NCBI GenBank assembly: GCA_002633005.1
Contig: NMRA01000010.1
Span: 1,462,982 to 1,526,981, forward strand
Direction: 5' to 3'
Source of the DNA: Phoronis australis
Taxonomy: Eukaryota > Phoronida > Phoronidae
DNA length: 64,000 bases
In this document: one piece after another, positions 47,701 through 58,600 of the stretch
Layout: every line of letters starts with the position of its first letter
How positions within the stretch are numbered: the stretch's first letter is position 1
Notes under the pieces: model-generated
The model's database searches: none
What the model was told of the DNA's origin: nothing
What the model saw: only the letters and a program-made list of their open reading frames with translations
Translations under genes and position numbers: made by a program

Positions 47701-50700
47701 TAATACAGAGTTCTGAGAAACTGCGCGTGTATTTTCGTTCGAGGCTTCAGTACCAATCTCCGTGCTCATTAGTTTTGACCGAGTGATTTCATCACTGTCA
47801 CGCACGGCTACATTTTTCGAATGTTGTAAATCCGATCTAGAAATATTGTCATCATCTCGCTCGGAGCGGCGTTTGTCTCTCCTCGTACTGTTACCAGCCG
47901 TAGACATTTTCTCGACATTTTCCAATGTGTCTTCATATTGTTTACTTGCAAATCTTTCTTGATTCTTTCTTCTTCTGTATGAGTCCTGTACCTCTGGTGC
48001 GTTCAACTTCTCTTGAAGTTTCTTAGTGTCCGGAAAGTCACCAGTCGTGACAATGTACATCTCTTGGTTTTCTTTTGAGTATGAGCACCAACACGTCTCT
48101 TTGTGCATGTTTTGGAATTTTTCAGCGATTCGTGTCAAATCCTTTAGCCGCAGCCCCGACGAGCCACAAAAGATTTGTCGTTGTTTTACTTTAGAGAAAA
48201 GATCGTCAAGTTTTTCTCTCAGAGAATCAGAGCACTTGTTTCTGGAAATGAAGCACACATTTTTCTTGAAAGTGAACGAGATTTTTGACGAAAAGCTCTT
48301 CTGTAGACTTTGAATTTCCTTTTCCAGTACTGTCTCTTTGAATCGTCGCATAACGAACGGTTGGACAAAAGATGGCAATGAAATGCAAACATCTTGGGAA
48401 GATTCCTTGTCATTGATTACCTTTTCCTGCTCGGATATGTCATCTGGGGGATTTCCGTCTGTTCTAATAGAGCTATCATCACTTTGACGATTTGTATCAA
48501 TACGTTTTTGGTTGTCGAAGCTCTGGAGTGTGTTTGGTCTTGAATCTCTCCTCTTCGGTTCGCTTACGTGATCGGGAACATCTTGCTTGTGTTGTTTGTC
48601 TTTGGGAAATTCAGAGCAATCTTTTTCCCTGTCTCTATTATCCTTGAACTCCTTTACTGTAATGGAACATTTAGATATGGCTTTGTTCCTTGTTGGCTGT
48701 TCTGATGTCGCCGTGTCGTGGTTGCTGGTCATTTGATCTCCACAATCCACTTCATTCCCATCCCTGTCAAAGTTTCCAGTAGCTTTTGACCTCTGTTCTC
48801 TCTCAGCCCCAACTACCTTCTTTTGGTCTACCGCGAGAAATTTTGCGATTTCATTTTCAAGTACTCTGTGTGCATTTTGAACTTGATAGAAAGACCCTTC
48901 GATTACAATTCCTGAGTCTTCTTCCATTATTTTGGACGCATGAGATTCCTTTTCTAGGTATTTCAAAAAATCAGAAAGTTCGTTATTGTGGACTTCTTTT
49001 AAATCTGCAGTTAATTTCTTGGTAACAGTTGCCCTTACATTCTCGAAAACCTGAAATGAAGTTTTTTCGGAGTTTACAATGGTGACGATTTTAAAAAAGC
49101 ATTAAAAGCACAGCTAGCACAACCCCCTACAGCATTAGCTTATACTCCACAGTCATGAAGATCAACGCGCCAAAATGCGGCCTAAGTACCACATCCAGGA
49201 TATTGTACAAACGTCTAATTCGCCTGATTTTAGAAATTCAATTATAACTTTCTTCTGACAAATCTCAAATCAAAACAGATCATTGGAACACGTGCCTGTC
49301 CCCGACAATAGGACAAATTTCTTGACTGTATGCGCATATTGTTCATTCGCAATTTCGATTTAATTGTGATCAGACAGGCGAGCTCATGTCAAACTGTAGT
49401 TACCTGAGGTTGTACCTTTACAGTGACTTCTGCCTTGGCGGCCGAGCCAGGAATGTCAAGCTCTTGCTTTCGAGATGCTGCACGTTTAGCGACTGAAAGA
49501 AAGAAAATACAAACTGTTCTCATGTGGTTCTTAAGCTTCGTTCCCTTGCAGCTTGGCGGCTTACAGCACACGAAATGTGTCCGTTTTCCGAGACAGTACA
49601 CACAAGGTTATTTGAAAACTCATTGAATTACATATACTAATTTCGTTACCTGTTACAAAATCTGCAAAGCATATGAAGGGTGTGTTTACTCATCCGTGGA
49701 CGCCTCCACAAAGTGACGGCTCAGTTGAACTCTTTGCCGGATAACGCATGGCATTACCTAGCATATAACCTCGTTTGTTAAAAATCTTGGTTTGAACGCT
49801 ACCCTTAAAAAGTTGTTTCTCGTGATTTTCTAGGAAGACTCTTTTAAAGATGTTTTTTCGGTTTCACATCAGTTAAAAACTTATCATAAAACTAATTTTA
49901 ACGTAAGTTAGTTCAGTCGAAACTTAAGCCCAAATAATGTTCCTTCAATAAAACTCCGAATACTTAAATTCACATTAAACTGGATTTAAGAACATTTTCA
50001 GGTTCAGCTGTAGCTAACTGTGGCGGCTCCACTATTTTGGTTCTTGAAGAAAGGGATAGAATGACGCAGTGCACATCATACGCGTTTGCGACGCAATTTA
50101 AAAAGATAGCCAAATAAACTCCAAAGCGTCTTCTTTCTAATTGTCATCAGGTTGAACGAGTGAGTCCGTACGCACTTTTAAAATGTGTCCAATAGTTTTA
50201 AAACACAGAACACAAAGGATAATTTGTTAAAATGCTCCAAATTGAATGAAGCTGCAAGAATTTATCTTAGACAACATGTAAGTATTCCTTTGAAACTTTT
50301 TCGTCAAAAATACTTCGATTTTCCAACGTCAATATCTTTTACTTATACTTTTATCTGTAGGGTGTGTACAAACAAGTAAAGCAACTAGGAAATTATACGA
50401 CAGAGCAGCATGTTTGGTGATTTTCATTTTGACAAATAACACAGTTCAACCATGCTGCGGTTACAAGAATTGAGGTTTCAAGTACTCAAAGGAATGTGCG
50501 GGAAAATGTGGGATGACTATATATTGTACCTTCAAGATCCTCAAATATGACCATCGCTTCATCTTTTCGCTCATTTGGTGTCAACGGATAAATCACTCGA
50601 ATTACTTCTCCACCACCGTTGCTTGGCTTTTGGAAATGGATTGTTAGCAGCTCCATGGTAATACCTTGCGGCACACCAGAAACTATGATCACTGGTTTTT

Positions 50701-50718
50701 CCGCCATGCCAGGCACCC
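33493..50718 (-). CDS. DTX3L: Gene B: RRM-KH-macro-macro-RING-DTC fusion, DTX3L-like E3 ligase with PARP9-like macrodomains
   Basis: Seven exons on the minus strand join in phase: 50718-50530, 49492-49404, 49050-45282, 45020-44409, 42434-41608, 40284-40067, 33562-33493. From the ATG at 50707 they give about 1920 residues. Order: RRM (about 5-95), KH-like and disordered acidic regions (about 95-1200), macro 1 (1215-1396), macro 2 (1416-1600), disordered linker, C3HC4 RING (1739-1777), Deltex C-terminal domain (about 1780-1920, ending KGIE like vertebrate DTX3L). Vertebrate DTX3L has no macrodomains and borrows them from its partner PARP9; this gene has both sets. Likely role: recruit to ADP-ribosylated targets and ubiquitinate them, or ubiquitinate ADP-ribose itself. 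A splice acceptor lies 11 bases before the ATG, so at least one upstream exon exists. Not transcript-tested. Confidence 0.87.
33650..34470 (-). repeat. Composite tRNA-derived SINE / palindromic repeat copies
   Basis: On minus, a B-box gggttcgaatcc lies at 33738-33750, and an A-box-like tggtgtagtggtaaag (reverse complement of the stretch near 34360-34376) lies in a second copy. A perfect 22-base palindrome built from gttatctcac and tagtgagataac is at 33695-33716. A third part (aattctccaaaatccactcgggctctag) is at about 34190-34220. The same modules are at 55196-55640. Confidence 0.75.
36740..36830. repeat. Partial copy of the palindromic module
   Basis: ataaatagattattacaagg, then cgttatcccccgttatctag and agtggattttggagaat match one arm of the 55455-55640 element. 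Confidence 0.7.
38438..39640 (+). pseudogene. THAP-domain relic in two pieces, inside gene B intron on the opposite strand
   Basis: The piece at 38438-38640 reads [18 protein letters not shown], then in shifted frames [10 protein letters not shown] and [15 protein letters not shown]. The piece at 39372-39640 reads [13 protein letters not shown]. The C-x4-C, W and C-x2-H THAP signature is divided as in THAP genes with an intron. Two frame changes in the first piece make it a pseudogene or part of a dead transposon. Confidence 0.72.
40785..41244. other. Assembly gap (460 N)
   Basis: A run of N lies inside the gene B intron 40285-41607. Exons on both sides join in phase without it and the DTC sequence is continuous, so no coding exon needs to be hidden here. 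A G-rich run (ggggggg) and gaggtcgggaggggg border its left side. Confidence 0.98.
41752..41868 (-). CDS. DTX3L: Gene B C3HC4 RING finger
   Basis: [18 protein letters not shown] and TCPIC supply all eight zinc ligands (C-C-C-H-C-C-C-C; residues 1739-1777). [11 protein letters not shown] is the Deltex-specific form of the motif. The RING recruits the E2 ubiquitin conjugate. About 130 residues of Ser/Asp-rich, probably disordered linker separate it from macrodomain 2. Confidence 0.95.
42283..44811 (-). CDS. DTX3L: Gene B macrodomain 2 (diverged)
   Basis: It reads [58 protein letters not shown] / VGIFSVP, then IIIVNKD. The NAAN asparagines are changed to N-P-T and the glycine loop is NAGGIS, so it probably binds rather than hydrolyses. 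The intron 42435-44408 splits it in phase 1 exactly in the GTG-VGIF phosphate loop, the same place where macro 1 is split. That points to a tandem duplication of a macrodomain-plus-intron unit. Confidence 0.88.
42836..42951 (+). repeat. 116-base direct repeat, copy 1
   Basis: From tttataagaattgaaatagg to gacaccttcca. Copy 2 at 43522-43637 differs at one base as far as I can see. The pair flanks 570 bases. Confidence 0.9.
43340..43510. repeat. Degenerate cggcggtc tandem repeat
   Basis: Units of about 20-27 bases contain cggcggtcatgtt, ggcggtcctatttt or gtcagtcctattt. It is GC-rich compared with its surroundings. Confidence 0.8.
43522..43637 (+). repeat. 116-base direct repeat, copy 2
   Basis: Matches 42836-42951 except for one A/G difference. 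It begins directly after the cggcggtc repeat region. Confidence 0.9.
43867..43930 (+). repeat. Dispersed repeat shared with 59777-59836
   Basis: gacataccgcggtccatcat and ttgttctgcaattagatttt match gacatattgcggtccaccat and ttgttccgcacttttaattt at the second site in the same orientation. Confidence 0.6.
44869..45675 (-). CDS. DTX3L: Gene B macrodomain 1 (hydrolase-type motifs)
   Basis: It reads [21 protein letters not shown], then [29 protein letters not shown], and across the intron GIFGVP. NAAN plus HGGGVA plus S-S-G-I-F-G-x-P is the active MacroD-like set seen in ADP-ribosyl hydrolases and in the first macrodomains of PARP9 and PARP14. This predicts removal of ADP-ribose as well as binding. 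The coding is interrupted by the intron 45021-45281. Catalysis is inferred from motifs only. Confidence 0.88.
45282..49050 (-). CDS. DTX3L: Gene B giant exon: KH-like repeats, disordered linkers, first part of macrodomain 1
   Basis: This is a 3769-base open exon. KH-like units are suggested at about residues 95-165 ([20 protein letters not shown]) and 290-420, and again just before macro 1 ([19 protein letters not shown] at about 1165). Between them lie Ser, Asp, Glu and Lys-rich stretches with no visible fold. At about 745-900 two related segments begin [14 protein letters not shown] and [15 protein letters not shown], an internal duplication in the same domain type. The exon ends with [11 protein letters not shown] and a phase-1 donor (TCAG/gtatga). 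KH calls are by pattern only. Confidence 0.82.
49404..49492 (-). CDS. DTX3L: Gene B exon 2: end of RRM and linker
   Basis: An 89-base exon encodes [17 protein letters not shown] and [11 protein letters not shown]. The helix (A-x-R-A/K-x-x-E) and last strand complete the RRM. The acceptor is tttcag and the donor CTCAG/gtaact. It is short, but phase is kept from phase 1 to phase 0 and its position matches the equivalent join in gene A. Confidence 0.75.
49493..50529 (-). other. Gene B intron between RRM exons
   Basis: No exon, repeat or RNA gene is recognised. Confidence 0.5.
50530..50718 (-). CDS. DTX3L: Gene B first coding exon: RRM
   Basis: After an acceptor (ttttag) and 11 bases, an ATG at 50707-50705 opens [15 protein letters not shown], then [13 protein letters not shown] and [10 protein letters not shown], ending in phase 1 (GAAG/gtacaa). 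The GVP strand, NGGGEV turn and AMVIFED strand are the RRM pattern of DTX3L, PARP10 and PARP14. The 11 bases before ATG are open and in phase 1 (reading GVPG), so translation could also continue from an upstream exon. Confidence 0.8.
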
Positions 50719-51293
50719 CTAAAACAAAACGCAATAAATCGGCTATAAGCGTCTTCTAAGACCTCGGTAAAACATTTGTTGTTAGTTTAACGTTTGCACA
50801 TAGGATACCTTGTATTGTCGTGAAATGAAATGAAATCTAACTTGTTCGGGGGTAAAATACAATAGATTAGCGCAAAGCAGAAGGAATAAAGAACTTTCGT
50901 AAGAAAATCACAAGTTACATTAACACGCAGGTTAGTAATTCAACAAAAAAAAAACTCGCAAAACACTGCCATCAGCAATGAGCAGGGTTGTCAATCTTCC
51001 TCCATCACGGTCTACTCGGGCGTTCTCCATAACAGGTTTCCTTTTCTCGGCCATGATAAAAAAAAACAATTCTTTTCTTATTAGCTGTGGCTTCCTCCCC
51101 ATCGATGACAGTTCAGTTAATACACATTTTTTTTCTCGTTAACCGCCTTGAACAGAACGTATTAGCCCGAGACAAAATGTTGCCCCGCCCCTCCCCTTAT
51201 GGTATCCTAGATCCGTCATTGTAAAACTATCCATTGTAGTATATAAATTGCGTTGAAAAGGTCACACAAGTGCTCCGGCTATAAACGTTTTCA

Positions 51294-51382
51294 ACGTTGA
51301 ACCACAGACGTCCTCAGCTTCTGGTCGTCCCTAATACACTATGGGGGACGATCAGAAGCTGAGGGCGCCTGTGCGTTGAACG
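51294..51382. repeat. Hairpin with about 38-base arms
   Basis: cctcagcttctggtcgtccc and gggacgatcagaagctgagg are inverted around an 11-base loop. Outer parts (cgttgaacc, gcgttgaacg) also pair. A short foldback repeat upstream of gene B. Confidence 0.85.
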
Positions 51383-51969
51383 CGAACGAGTGAGTCACCC
51401 GTAGAGGTCACAACGCCAGAAGTGTTCTTGTGCCGACCGGGGAGAGGTGTCGAAGCTACAATCGGGGTGACATCTGGCGAAAATAATCAAAGTCCCAGGT
51501 ATAGTAATTCTCATCAGTCATAAGTAATTTTTATCAAAAATGAAGAAAAAAGCTTCGTCTTTAATTCATTAACTCTCAATTATTCCTTTTTGCTTTGGAG
51601 ATTTCTAACCAAAGCATTCTTCTCATTTGCTTTCATGAAACATTACCAAAGTTGAGATGTTTTGGAGCATGATTAACCCATTACCACCCGATAAGTCCGT
51701 CTGGCTTTAGCTTCTAAGAAAAATTAGCAACGCGACAACGGCCTGAGACCATATTTCAAACAAATGACACGTGCACTAAGCTACGACGTCTACCCGTTGA
51801 CCTGGCTTTCTAAAAAGATTAAAAGGTTGTATAAATGTAACTATCTTTTACGATAAATCGACAATTAAAGCTCACGTTGTGCACTCACGTGAGATCAGTT
51901 GTTGCATTTAATGTTGTTACATCATTTCAAATTGTGAGCTTTTGGCGTTTTATTTATTCTATCCTGTTT

Positions 51970-53868
51970 TCTGAATTCAGTGCTGTTAAGTCAATTCTGT
52001 ATTGTCTATCTTATCGTGCTGTGAATTTAACCCCGTTTCATGAATTCAATCCACTTTCGTCGATTCTGTTCCGTCAATTAATCTACAGAACTCTAGCCCT
52101 GGGCTGGAGTTCAACATGTGTGGTCAACCCTAGCGGTCTATGGACGAAATGCGTTTCAGTTTCCCGGTTTATTGAATTGTCTGTTGTGACACTGGTTTGT
52201 TTGTGCGTCCCCTGGAATGCCTTTACAAGCATACAAAATTATTTACCGGGTACTCAAAGCAAAAATAACTACAGCGGGTACTAGAAGCTAAGCAAGAGCA
52301 TTTATTCTTGCTATTACAGTGTCTCATAGGTAACTGTGCTTGATCTCCAAATATTATTGCTGGTTTTCTCACCGAGGCAGTCGACCATCTTCTCATTGTG
52401 CATTTGTGAACGAACGCCAGACACAGCCAGATATCAGGATTCTGGCCACTACGTCGGCTATATTGAGGGACACGACTAAGCTCAACCAGTCCTACGACCA
52501 AAGAGTGTACAACACGTTTTGCTACGACTACGTCAACTACAAAGACCCACTAGTGCTTCCGCCAAACCGTTGTTTCTGAAGCTGTCATAGCGTCTGCACC
52601 TGGCAACAGGGTGAGATTCTGCCTGTTCCCAAATGTGATCCACATTTCTCGAGTTAAATAAAAATTTATCACACTAGTTTAAAAATTCTCGCATAACGCA
52701 GGGAAAAAGAGTCACAAATCAGATGGGAAGCTTTTGGCTACAAACTAGATTCACACCGGGGGATCTTCACAAAATTAAGGATAGAACTGTGTCACTTTCC
52801 GCCAACTCAAAAACGCACATTAAGATCTACCCTAGGTATCCATAAACTGCCACAATACTTTGGGGGACACTAGAGCGCGCCTATGTGGCAGTGCACTATA
52901 TCCACAAATTGACAACTCTATGAGTTTGCGCAACGGGCCTTGTGAGGATGTAGAAATCTTCACCAAAGACCGACATTTCTGCTTGAATGGAATTGAAATA
53001 CGCCCGTTGGAAAGTAAAACGGATTGGGATGGGAGAGGGGAGGTTAGAAGGGCGTTTCAAACGAAAACATGAACGTGTGATGTATTGTTCAGATAACTTA
53101 TGTATTTTAAACAGAGACTTTCCGTTGTCTCCCCCATTTAGAACACAAATTGAGTTTCATCAACAGAAAGATATCAAAATATTTCATAAACCACTACCCT
53201 CACTTTGGATTTTTTACTATTGATTTTTTTCAACATTTATCCATGTTTGTACATCTTGGCTATGATTACATGGGTGGCGCACGATAGCGGGAATGGGGGA
53301 ATAGCCTTCCACTTTTTCAGTGCTGCGCCTCCCAAGGCTGGTGCAGCACAGGGGGTCACGAGGTAATAGCTCCCACTTTTTACAGTGCCTACATATATGG
53401 ATTACCCCGGTTGATTACCCACAATCCAACTGATTCGTTATTTCATAGGTGACACAAAATTCTCTAATTTGCCACTTAGACACTAAACAATCTGCGTCAG
53501 CTGGTGATAACTCATTTTCATTCCTTTTGAAGGATTAATCAGTAATTCAGATAAGAGAATCTCCCTTAAGACAATAACAGAAGTGCTGCATTTCTTGGAG
53601 ATATGTAATTAAAGTTTCTATTCCAGGAGTTAAGTCTTGCTGTCAGTAGCTCCAACTTGAGGTTACCGCCGTTCACTGAACCCACCTGTTCCCACGTAAC
53701 CTTATTCATGCGCATGAGCAAAGATAGTTGCGTCATTAGGCCGGCAGGACTGACGAAAAAGAATCGACGAAACTGATATTGAATTCATGAAACGGGATGA
53801 AATTCACAACACGACAAGAAAGACAAACGAAGAAGAATACATTAAACAGCACTGAAGTCACAAAACAG
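51970..53868. repeat. Inverted repeat pair about 1.7 kb apart
   Basis: 51970-52075 (ttcagtgctgtt, cgtttcatgaattcaat, ttcgtcgattct) matches the minus strand of 53755-53868 with moderate divergence. They may be ends of a non-autonomous DNA transposon. No target duplication was established. Confidence 0.6.
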
Positions 53869-55195
53869 GGCAGAATATAAACAGAATCCACAGTAAAAAT
53901 AAAATTATTATCTCGTGCTACAGTAAACATAAAAATACTATATCCTGTACTCCTACCAATTACTTTACTGGCTGACATTTTCAAAGATATTAAATTGAGG
54001 CTCCAAGCAAATTTCTTGAGGGAAAAGAATATGCCCCTGCAGACATGGGGAGATCATTCTAGTCAGTCCATATTCAACTCAACTCAACTCCTAGGTAAAG
54101 TTGTACCCAGATTAACTATCACTATCACCATGACACTGAAATATTTGATTTCAATAAATATGCAAACTTTTGCGACATTCTAGTATTCCATTACCCGGTA
54201 AAAATTCGAAAGCACATACTCGATCCCAAAGTCAAATCACACAGATTTTCCTTATTTGCATTGAATTATTTGGTGCAATTGGATAGGAATTATGCAAGTT
54301 TCACTGTGCGCAACAATAGTTAACATGTTGACTGGTGAGAGTTCACTTGGGTACATTGTGACCTATGCCAGGGGGTATTCCAGATAGGGTACTAGTAGTG
54401 GGATCGGGATGTCCTTTCGCATTCAAGAACCTAGATCCCCCGACAAACCTGAGCAAATCAGTCAAAATAGGCAATACAATAGTTACATTGGTGATTCTTA
54501 ATTTTGAGAACCAGGCACATGCGCGCACCCAGGGGAGGCTCTAACGAGCACCCCCCCCCCCCACTTGCCAAAGTGGGCATGAAAAGGTCAGCCTCATAGA
54601 AACAAAAAAACTGAGAAAACGAGACACAAGTCCACTAAAAAGCTGTAATTCAGGAATGTACTGTGCACAGCTCTGAACACGCCCCGTTTTTTAGTAAAAG
54701 GTCAACATGCCCAAAATTTGAGCACCCCCCATATTTTAGGATGGGTGCGTGGATGAGGAAAGTGAACCTTGCAAACTATTGATCTGTAGTGATACGAGAT
54801 TTCAAAATCAGGAGCTTCCAAGAATTACTACAAACATAGACATAAGCACATACCGTACAACCAATGCCAATATACCCAACTTGGGAAATGATTACACTTT
54901 GCTTTGGTAGTCCCCCCCCCCCTTGCATTGATGCTCACTGACACAACCTCAGAAGACAGAAATATAATAGAGTAATAGCCTTAAATGTGAACGTTATGGC
55001 TTCCTCTGATGGACATCCAGAAGTACATTACACGGTAGAAGTTTGGATAATTCAAACACAGAATGAGTCCATGTCGGCATGTCGGTACGTGACAACGTGA
55101 CTCGTGAGTGGCTGACAATAACAACTCAACTTAACACGTTCGTTGAAAATCACAGAACCGATTGTAGCCAATCGATTTTAGAACGCTCTCTGGCC

Positions 55196-55640
55196 TACCA
55201 CAATATTAGCCTCGAATGGCAGATAACCCATAAAGTTATCTCACTAGTGAGATAACATTTTGGCGGGAAATCGAGGCCGGATTCGAACCCGGGCCTCAAC
55301 AGTTGCGAGTCGTCGACTTTACCACTACACCACTCAGCGGCTGACGTCATCGTGAAACTAGAATACTTAAAGTCCTTCTTGCAAACTGCCCATGTGGTTC
55401 CAGTATCCGAAAATATTTACTACATAAATTCTTATTTTCTTTGTTTCTCCTTCAGTATGTGGTATAAATAGATTATTACACGTTCTCAATCGTTATCCCC
55501 CTTATATAAAGCCCTCGTGGATTTTGTAGAATAATCACCCACGGGGCTGACGCCCCTCGGGCGATAATTCTCCAAAATCCACTCGGGCTCTAGATAACGG
55601 GGGATAACGACTTCGCCATGTAATAATCTCTATTTATTTC
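55196..55640 (-). repeat. tRNA-derived SINE joined to a palindromic element
   Basis: The 22-base palindrome is at 55235-55256. On minus, a B-box gggttcgaatcc is near 55277-55291 and an A-box tggtgtagtggtaaag near 55316-55332. Then 55480-55630 forms a hairpin whose arms contain cgttatccccc and ccactcgggctctagataac. It is the most complete copy of the family also found at 33650-34470. Confidence 0.78.
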
Positions 55641-58600
55641 CGAAAGTTTTTAATACCGTAAAAACGTTTGCGTTATTTTTACGAGGAATTGTTAAATTAA
55701 TCGTAATTGGTGTTTTTAAAGTAAAAATGACGCACTGATAGTAAAAACTTTCGCACCCTTACACCCCCGAATCTCCCGATCGTTACATCGTGTTCACTCT
55801 GGCAAATGAACTCTGATGACACGCATGCGCTCGTTCACTCACACACAAAGACAGATTTCAAACAAACATCACGTGTCAATAACATGAGTGTTCGTCTAGA
55901 AAATTTTCTCGAGTTGCGGAGTACGATCTATCGCAGATTTGCCGGATTTAATATGGAGTAAACCCCGACTCCACGGGAACTTAAAAATGTTGGGGACGCT
56001 TTTTTGAAAACCTAAGGAGGACTTCACTGATGTAATTAGCTGATTTGAACCTATATTTTACTCATGATTTCAAGTTAACCTATCGACGATCTCGAGGCAG
56101 CGACGCTTCAGTCAGCGTGTTTTCGCACAGGGATTTTCTGAAAAAAGCTTGTGATTTATTAACAACTAATTTTGATAGCAATGCACTGCAATTTTGTAGA
56201 AACTCTACCATAGGTTATAGATGTGTCAGCGTAAATTTGATGAATTGTAGCTTACGATTTCACCTGTTTCGGAGACCGGGTTTCAACCAAGATTCGAAGG
56301 TGAGCAGACTCAGTCGTCAGTCAAAAGTTACTGCAACGGCATTACTCAAGAACAAGTATTTGTTTAATATTTTGTGTAAAACATACTAATGACTTTGACT
56401 GGGGGGTGAGTCTAGTTAACTCGTACAGTGGGAGTCCGAGGAAAAAATGGTCCGCACAGAGTCTAGATATGGTATCAGAGGTAAAAACTGTCTGTAACAC
56501 GTTTTAAAATCATGACTAGCGGGTGTAGCTCAATCTTGCATAAGGGTACTTTGCCATGGAACTCGTAGCAGATGACAATGAGACAATGTACTACCTTTAA
56601 ATGCAATTACCACACTTTCTGACGATTTTTTCTATGTGAACTGCTCTTGTGAGAACTGCTACAAATGTCTACACACCCCTAACATGTACATGTACTTTTG
56701 CATTAAAATTTATGTTAAAGTTCTGTATATTTTCTGTACTGTACATGTAGTTTGCGTTTGTAGATTTCAAAAATTGTCAGATAATAGCACTTGTGCTAAT
56801 GTTTCATTTTTAAACCTCATCGACTTTAAGTAAAGATTATTTTTACTATAACGAGCTGCTGGTCAGATTTGTGACCTGATTGCAAATAGGAGACTTTGGT
56901 CATCTTGTATCGTAACACGCGACCTGGAATTTCCCACGTAAGCGAGCCCATATCGTGCGAATCCAACCCTTATTTGGTTGTTGCCAAATCAAGATGAATG
57001 CTAACAGAGAACGGCCCTCTTCAATGAGTTGTAAACATGTCGCGGTACAATTCAGAAACGATCTTTGAAGCGTTTTGTTGACTTGTGTTTTCGGAAACTT
57101 TTGCAAGTTTTTGGATACGCCGAAGAAAATTTCGGACCACGGCATACAGATGTAGATATGTGAAAAAACGTCACGGCGACGTGTCATTCTTTAACGATCA
57201 ACTACTTACCAACTTTTTAATGGAAAAAACATTTATTTTTCATGTAAGATGCCCTGATTATTCTATTACAACATCTCCGACGATATCGCACTGCGGCACT
57301 CACGTCGGTCCTGCTGTTTACGCGCAATGGCCCGGCATACGATCGCGACTTGGAAATGCGTCTTGTTTTTATGGTAAGACAGCAGACAAATTCTTAAGCC
57401 CTTCTTTCTGGAACTGAGCACGCGCGTAAGTATGAGTCGCCCGTCACTCACATATGTTGCTGCCAATGTAACATGCACTCCTGCGATTCAAGTGTGGGAA
57501 CTTACGCGTGCACCACTCCAAAGCCGCACATCAAACGAAAACAGCGACAGTCCTAACGAAAATAGTATACCGGCACGACTCTGCACGTTTAAGCTGCCGG
57601 TGCTCCCCAGAACCGCAGTGTTCTATTCTGATGTTTCCGTGACTCGATATTCTCTAGGCCCGATGTTCCATGCCCGTATCCAGCTGTTAGCGACTTTTAT
57701 TCATCTCTTCATAGATCCCCCCACTAGCGCCAATTTACACTCCCCGTCAACGTCGTAGATATTTCAAACTCGAATCTAAGGGGAACTGTGCGACTGAAGC
57801 TGGCCATTGTAGAAACAAAATTATTCCGGGCGGAATTTGCCGCAAGAAATCGTAATAACATCCAATTTCTTATTACCGCACTGAAACATTCACAGAAAGT
57901 ATGCATCTACCGCGGTGAGCGCCTACTGCTCGACTAAGCGTTCCCTTTTTTCAGTTAAGCGCCAGGGCCTAAAACATTCTTTTTCAGTAAATTCTGATCT
58001 ACCCTGAGTATCTTCATGCTTGTGCGTACAGTTATCAAAAATGTATATAGTCTAAAGAACCGCCAGCGATATTGGTGAAATCTGATAACGCCTGTTTGAC
58101 TGACAATAAGCGAAAAATAAAATGCGACTTGTATTTTTTATTACTTCAAGATGATACACAAACATCCAGTAACGCATTGCCAACCTTTTAATTCCGAAAC
58201 TGAGAGGCAGCAGATTCACCCAGTGAGGCACAATGTTCCTTCGGTTGCCACTCATCCTCAATGACCCAGTAATAATACTACTAGTAAGTCGGGCAAATTT
58301 CATCAAAATAGGGAGAATTTGACACCTTTCCGTGACGTATGGAATTTCCGCTTTAAAACCAAAGAGCTTCCCACCTAAATCGAATTGGGAGGTGTTGCCA
58401 AAACCACTGTCACATTTCTCATGCCTGACTTTTTCGAATACATGTACGTGTTTTATCTAGTACACTACCCTCGGAAACTCAGTGCGGCAGACAGGCATCC
58501 ATTCCTGAACCAGCGGAGGTATGCTCCGAAGGTACAAGCCGGCGTGGTTCTTGAAGTTTGTGAATGTGGGGAGCCAATAAAGTGACAAAGCGTTCAAGTA

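Noticed and set aside
55262-55345. Functional tRNA gene on minus
   Set aside because: A and B boxes are present but the stems do not pair well, and the same head recurs in a repeat family; it is a SINE.
56045-56389. 114-codon plus-strand frame as a gene
   Set aside because: No recognisable family, no splice support, and unremarkable composition for chance in this region.
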